Source: B16-G9 sp964400655 (GTDB taxonomy: Bacteria > Bacteroidota > Bacteroidia > Bacteroidales > F082). From it: 16,492 nt of DNA. The position numbers and the translations under genes were made by a program. The notes under the pieces are model-generated. The model was not told where the DNA came from, made no database searches, and saw nothing but the letters and a program-made list of their open reading frames with translations. Numbering within the stretch: the stretch's first letter is position 1; every line of letters starts with the position of its first letter. Location of the stretch: the NCBI GenBank assembly GCA_964400655.1, contig CAYNVN010000114.1, positions 1 through 16,492 on the forward strand. Reading direction: 5' to 3'. Shown here piece by piece: positions 13,960 through 16,492 of the stretch.

Positions 13960-14727
13960 CTATGCACCAACGAGAGATAACTTATCGGGAATATTTTTTG
14001 AGATAAGATATGTTCCGAACCATGTAAAAAATTCGCCATTTACAATTTGAACGGTTTTGCCGGGATATAACCGCTGCAACTCCTCTTTATCCTCTTTTTT
14101 AAAATGAAAGGGTTCCGTTGCCAGCAATATGGTTTCGGCTTTTTGCAACACTCCGGAGCCAACCTCCGGATATCTTCCCGAAACAATGTTGTTATATCCC
14201 GTTGCCTGTAACATTGAACCGATGTAAGTTTTGTTACCGGCAGCCATAAAGGGCTTTTTCCAGATAAGATATACGGTTTTACCGTTTCCTCCCGTTTGAT
14301 TTAAACTTTGAATACGGTTTTTAAGTTGTCCGGTAACTTGCAAAACCCTCTGCTTAATTTGAAACAGTTCTCCAATGGTTTGCAACATACGGTACGAGTC
14401 GTTTATGTTGTTAACATCAAAAACAACCACGGGAAAACGGTCTGCAAGTTTTAAAACCTGCTCTCTGTTGTTTTCTTCTTTCACGGCAAAAACAACATCC
14501 GGATTGAGGCCGGTAATTTTATCAATGTCAATATTTTTAGGTCCGCCGGCCTTTGGCAACAACTTTATCGACGTTTCGGGATATTTGCAAAACCTTGTAA
14601 TTGCCGTAATCCGTGCTCCCAACCCCAAATCGAAGAGTGTTAAAGTTAACGAAGGTACCAGCGAAACAACTCTTTCGGGTATTTTTTCAAACGGTATTAT
14701 CCGGCCCAAATCATCTGTTATTTTCAT
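13960..14727 (-). CDS. Helical-backbone metal receptor, BtuF/FhuD-like, without a signal peptide
   Basis: 255 residues of the periplasmic-binding-protein class III fold used for cobalamin, heme and siderophores. Family features are DLGRIIPFEKIPERVVSLVPSLT at the N-terminus, GLGARITAITRFCKYP (35-50), then GGPKNIDIDKITGLNPDVVFA, and a C-terminal half with TYIGSMLQATGYNNI. The first residues are already the first strand of the fold. No signal peptide or lipobox exists, nor is there an alternative upstream start that would supply one before the Nudix gene. It is thus probably cytosolic, and no permease or ATPase gene is nearby. Such leaderless receptors recur in Bacteroidota; a storage, chaperone or sensing role for a corrinoid or metal chelate is possible. 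It follows the Nudix gene after 40 bp. Confidence 0.8.
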   Translation of the reverse strand: MKITDDLGRIIPFEKIPERVVSLVPSLTLTLFDLGLGARITAITRFCKYPETSIKLLPKAGGPKNIDIDKITGLNPDVVFAVKEENNREQVLKLADRFPVVVFDVNNINDSYRMLQTIGELFQIKQRVLQVTGQLKNRIQSLNQTGGNGKTVYLIWKKPFMAAGNKTYIGSMLQATGYNNIVSGRYPEVGSGVLQKAETILLATEPFHFKKEDKEELQRLYPGKTVQIVNGEFFTWFGTYLISKNIPDKLSLVGA

Positions 14728-14767
14728 TTTTAACGATGTTATGAAATGAATTTTATAAAAATTACCG

Positions 14768-15205
14768 TTAATGCAATGCGTTAAGTTTTAAAATTGCTTC
14801 TTCCACCACCTCTTTATGATCGAATGCAAGCGGAGGCAAATTTTGCAGCTCAAACCAACGGGCATCGGCAGCATCGTCGCCTGCTTTGGCCGCTGTTATT
14901 TTATTAAGAAGACCCCAAAACACCACCGACACGGTTCTACCGCGCGGGTCGCGATTAACCGAGCTGAATGCTTTAAGTTGTTTTAATTCAACGCCGGCAA
15001 TTCCTGTTTCTTCAAACAATTCACGTGCTACAGCCTCTTCCAGGGTTTCGTCCATATCAACAAACCCGCCCGGAAGTGCCCATTTGTTTTGATAGGGCGG
15101 AAATTTTCGTTGAATAAGCAACAATTCCGTTTTGTTATTTACCGTTCTGAAAACCGCCGCATCCACGGTTAACGAAGGCCGCGGATATTTATAAGTATAT
15201 GGCAT
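14768..15205 (-). CDS. Nudix hydrolase
   Basis: 145 residues with a complete Nudix box, GFVDMDETLEEAVARELFEETGI, matching GX5EX7REUXEEXGU. The N-terminal YKYPRPSLTVDAAVF and the absence of a C-terminal winged helix place it among stand-alone hydrolases related to the ADP-ribose/NrtR-type branch, rather than an NrtR regulator. It should cleave a nucleoside diphosphate-X substrate with Mg2+. The actual substrate cannot be told; the DPRGRTVSVVFWG strand suggests an ADP-ribose pyrophosphatase-like pocket. It sits 38 bp after the alpha/beta hydrolase gene and 40 bp before the metal receptor gene, on the same strand, so the three may be one transcript. Confidence 0.93.
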   Translation of the reverse strand: MPYTYKYPRPSLTVDAAVFRTVNNKTELLLIQRKFPPYQNKWALPGGFVDMDETLEEAVARELFEETGIAGVELKQLKAFSSVNRDPRGRTVSVVFWGLLNKITAAKAGDDAADARWFELQNLPPLAFDHKEVVEEAILKLNALH

Positions 15206-15243
15206 ATCATTTTTATTTAAAAATCGGTTAATGGTAAAACAGG

Positions 15244-16098
15244 TTACAAATTAAAAGCCTTTTTAAAGAAATTGTCGATTATTTCCCAAAATCCTTTTTC
15301 AAGATGACAGTCGGAATGTCGCCGGTTTTTAATTATAACCGGTTTTGCCTTTTGCGGACCGGCCGCGTTTATAAGTTTATAAGCCTGCTCCGGCGGTACC
15401 ACTTCGTCTTTATCTCCATGAATGATTAAAAAACGGGCACGGGCACGGGCAATGTTGTTTACAGGGGCAATCTCCGAAAACCGTTTACCTGTTTTCCATT
15501 GGATAACCTTAAACAACATCCACACAAACGGGAAGTAAGGAATATGCCGCCGTGTCATCTCCCTGCGCATTATTTCAACGGGATCGGCAAAAGCACCAAC
15601 CGTAACTACGGCTTTTATTCTGTTATCGTGAGCAGCGGCATAAACCGAAGCCGCTCCTCCAATGGAGAGGCCAATAACACCTATACCGTTTGTAATGTTT
15701 TCGTGTTTTTGCAAATAATCAACCGAAGCCAAAATATCTTCGGCAAATTTCAGCATGGAAGAATGGTCGTCGGCATCGCTATGGCCATGATTTCGCGAAT
15801 CGAAAACCAAAAGACCATATCCTTTAGGATGAAGATTTTTAATGTAAGGTAACATTTTACCGACATTTCGACCCCACCCGTGTACCAGTATCAACACCGG
15901 TTTGTCGGGACTACCCTTTATTTGCCACCCATAGAGCTTTTTATTATTTTTTGCGGGGATGAGCACCTCTTTGTAAGCAATATTAAACCCTCCGGGTGTT
16001 GCATCGTGAACCCTTACGGGATTTCGAAAAGCACGAAGGAGGAGATAGATAATCCCCCAAAAAAGTACAATAACGGTTAATAATAAAATGTATATCAT
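15244..16098 (-). CDS. Membrane-anchored alpha/beta hydrolase
   Basis: 284 residues. One N-terminal transmembrane helix (about 3-22) is followed by an alpha/beta hydrolase domain. The oxyanion motif is VHGWGRN (72-78), the nucleophile elbow GLSIGG has Ser145, the acid is probably Asp231 (HGDKDEVVP) and the catalytic His is probably H265 (HSDCH; H261 is an alternative). FDSRNHGHSD (99-108) is typical of the family and ties it to BAAT/peptidase S9-like esterases. It probably hydrolyses an ester or amide at the membrane; the substrate is unknown. It begins a same-strand run with the Nudix and metal receptor genes. The 226 bp upstream of its ATG hold no promoter that I could match well. Confidence 0.88.
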   Translation of the reverse strand: MIYILLLTVIVLFWGIIYLLLRAFRNPVRVHDATPGGFNIAYKEVLIPAKNNKKLYGWQIKGSPDKPVLILVHGWGRNVGKMLPYIKNLHPKGYGLLVFDSRNHGHSDADDHSSMLKFAEDILASVDYLQKHENITNGIGVIGLSIGGAASVYAAAHDNRIKAVVTVGAFADPVEIMRREMTRRHIPYFPFVWMLFKVIQWKTGKRFSEIAPVNNIARARARFLIIHGDKDEVVPPEQAYKLINAAGPQKAKPVIIKNRRHSDCHLEKGFWEIIDNFFKKAFNL

Positions 16099-16245
16099 AA
16101 GCTAAAGGATATGAACAAAAAAATATTTACGGTTAATCTGTTAAAAAACATCTGATATCTCATATAACGGAAAAAGAGCGGTTTTACCGGTCAGTATATA
16201 AAGCGTACCGTTTTTTTTGAAATTGTATCTTTTCAGACTGTATAA

Positions 16246-16264
16246 GCGTTTCATTTGAAAACGC
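16246..16264 (-). other. Short hairpin GCGTTT-N7-AAACGC downstream of the edge ATPase
   Basis: A 6-bp stem with a 7-nt loop lies about 60 bp past the stop codon of the minus-strand ATPase at the window edge. On the minus strand it is followed by TTATACAGTC rather than a T-run, so it is a weak terminator candidate at best. The remainder of 16099-16324 shows nothing I can assign. Confidence 0.25.
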
Positions 16265-16324
16265 AACTTTCAGGTTTATAATTTGCTGCGGTATGTTTTA
16301 TATACATTTTTCGGGGCCGGCTGT

Positions 16325-16492
16325 TTATATTTTTACAAATTCTCTAAAATTATCTCTGTCTATAACTTTACTTTCAGCATTATACGCATTAATAAATGTT
16401 TTGGGCAATTTTACTTTTTTCTTATTATTCCATTTAAATTCATACCCATATATTTTTCCACTGTTTTCCTCTACAAAATCCACTTCTTGTTG
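16325..16492 (-). CDS. Partial DUF4143-type AAA ATPase (C-terminal end only)
   Basis: The minus strand is open from the window edge to a TAA at 16325-16327 and encodes the last 55 residues of a protein whose start lies outside. It begins QQEVDFVEENSGKIYGYEFK and continues WNNKKKVKLPKTFINAYNAE to a FREFVKI end. This is the C-terminal PD-(D/E)xK-like segment of DUF4143 ATPases: the E-V-D strand, then Y-E-F-K carrying the E-x-K pair, then a helix ending in NAE and a final strand. It is the same superfamily as the ATPase at 7955 but a different branch, because here the E-x-K is intact. Function of the family is unknown. Confidence 0.75.
   Translation of the reverse strand, partial: QQEVDFVEENSGKIYGYEFKWNNKKKVKLPKTFINAYNAESKVIDRDNFREFVKI

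Noticed and set aside
16099..16324. Possible small RNA or extra small gene in the 226-bp gap
   Set aside because: No open frame with start signals, no strong stem followed by a T-run and no tRNA-like structure could be seen.

Overview
The window looks like a chromosomal segment from an anaerobic or facultative member of the Bacteroidota (Bacteroidales/Marinilabiliales-like). The pointers are a GldE-GldD pair, Bacteroidota-style promoters (TTTG / TAnnTTTG), few purine-rich ribosome binding sites, a LuxR-type HTH family typical of the phylum, an ADP-forming acetyl-CoA synthetase and a superoxide reductase. Composition is moderately AT-rich. No rRNA, tRNA, CRISPR array, phage gene or transposase was seen.

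Layout. Positions 1-227 are non-coding and hold a degenerate array with an 8-bp period. A membrane-anchored LuxR-type regulator with an unusual jelly-roll sensor domain (228-1520, minus) is divergent from a two-component operon: an NtrC-type sigma54 activator (1697-3061) and its PAS histidine kinase (3073-4428). A tightly overlapping five-gene minus-strand operon follows (4432-7748): a ketosynthase-like protein with no catalytic residues, a membrane NodB-type deacetylase, LolA, an exported protein of unknown function and a FabZ-like hotdog dehydratase. This set resembles part of an aryl-polyene/flexirubin-type cluster. Divergent from it is a solitary AAA+ ATPase (7955-9142) behind a cluster of AGCAAAA motifs. 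Next come a Tat-exported superoxide reductase (9182-9598, minus) and, divergently, gldE-gldD (9779-11709). The right-hand third is all minus strand: a fused ADP-forming acyl-CoA synthetase (11798-13855), then an apparent alpha/beta hydrolase - Nudix - helical-backbone metal-receptor group (13960-16098), and at the edge the C-terminal end of a DUF4143-type ATPase (16325-16492).

How the genes may work together. The two-component pair and the divergent membrane regulator probably share control sequences in 1521-1696. The ketosynthase-LolA operon looks like an accessory lipid/polyene module that needs a catalytic ketosynthase and carrier protein from elsewhere. Superoxide reductase and the ADP-forming synthetase fit an anaerobe that meets oxygen and makes ATP while excreting acetate or other acids.

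The least explained items are the catalytically empty ketosynthase and its operon, the jelly-roll/LuxR regulator, and the repeated motifs before the ATPase. All functions were read from sequence motifs alone; no database search was run.
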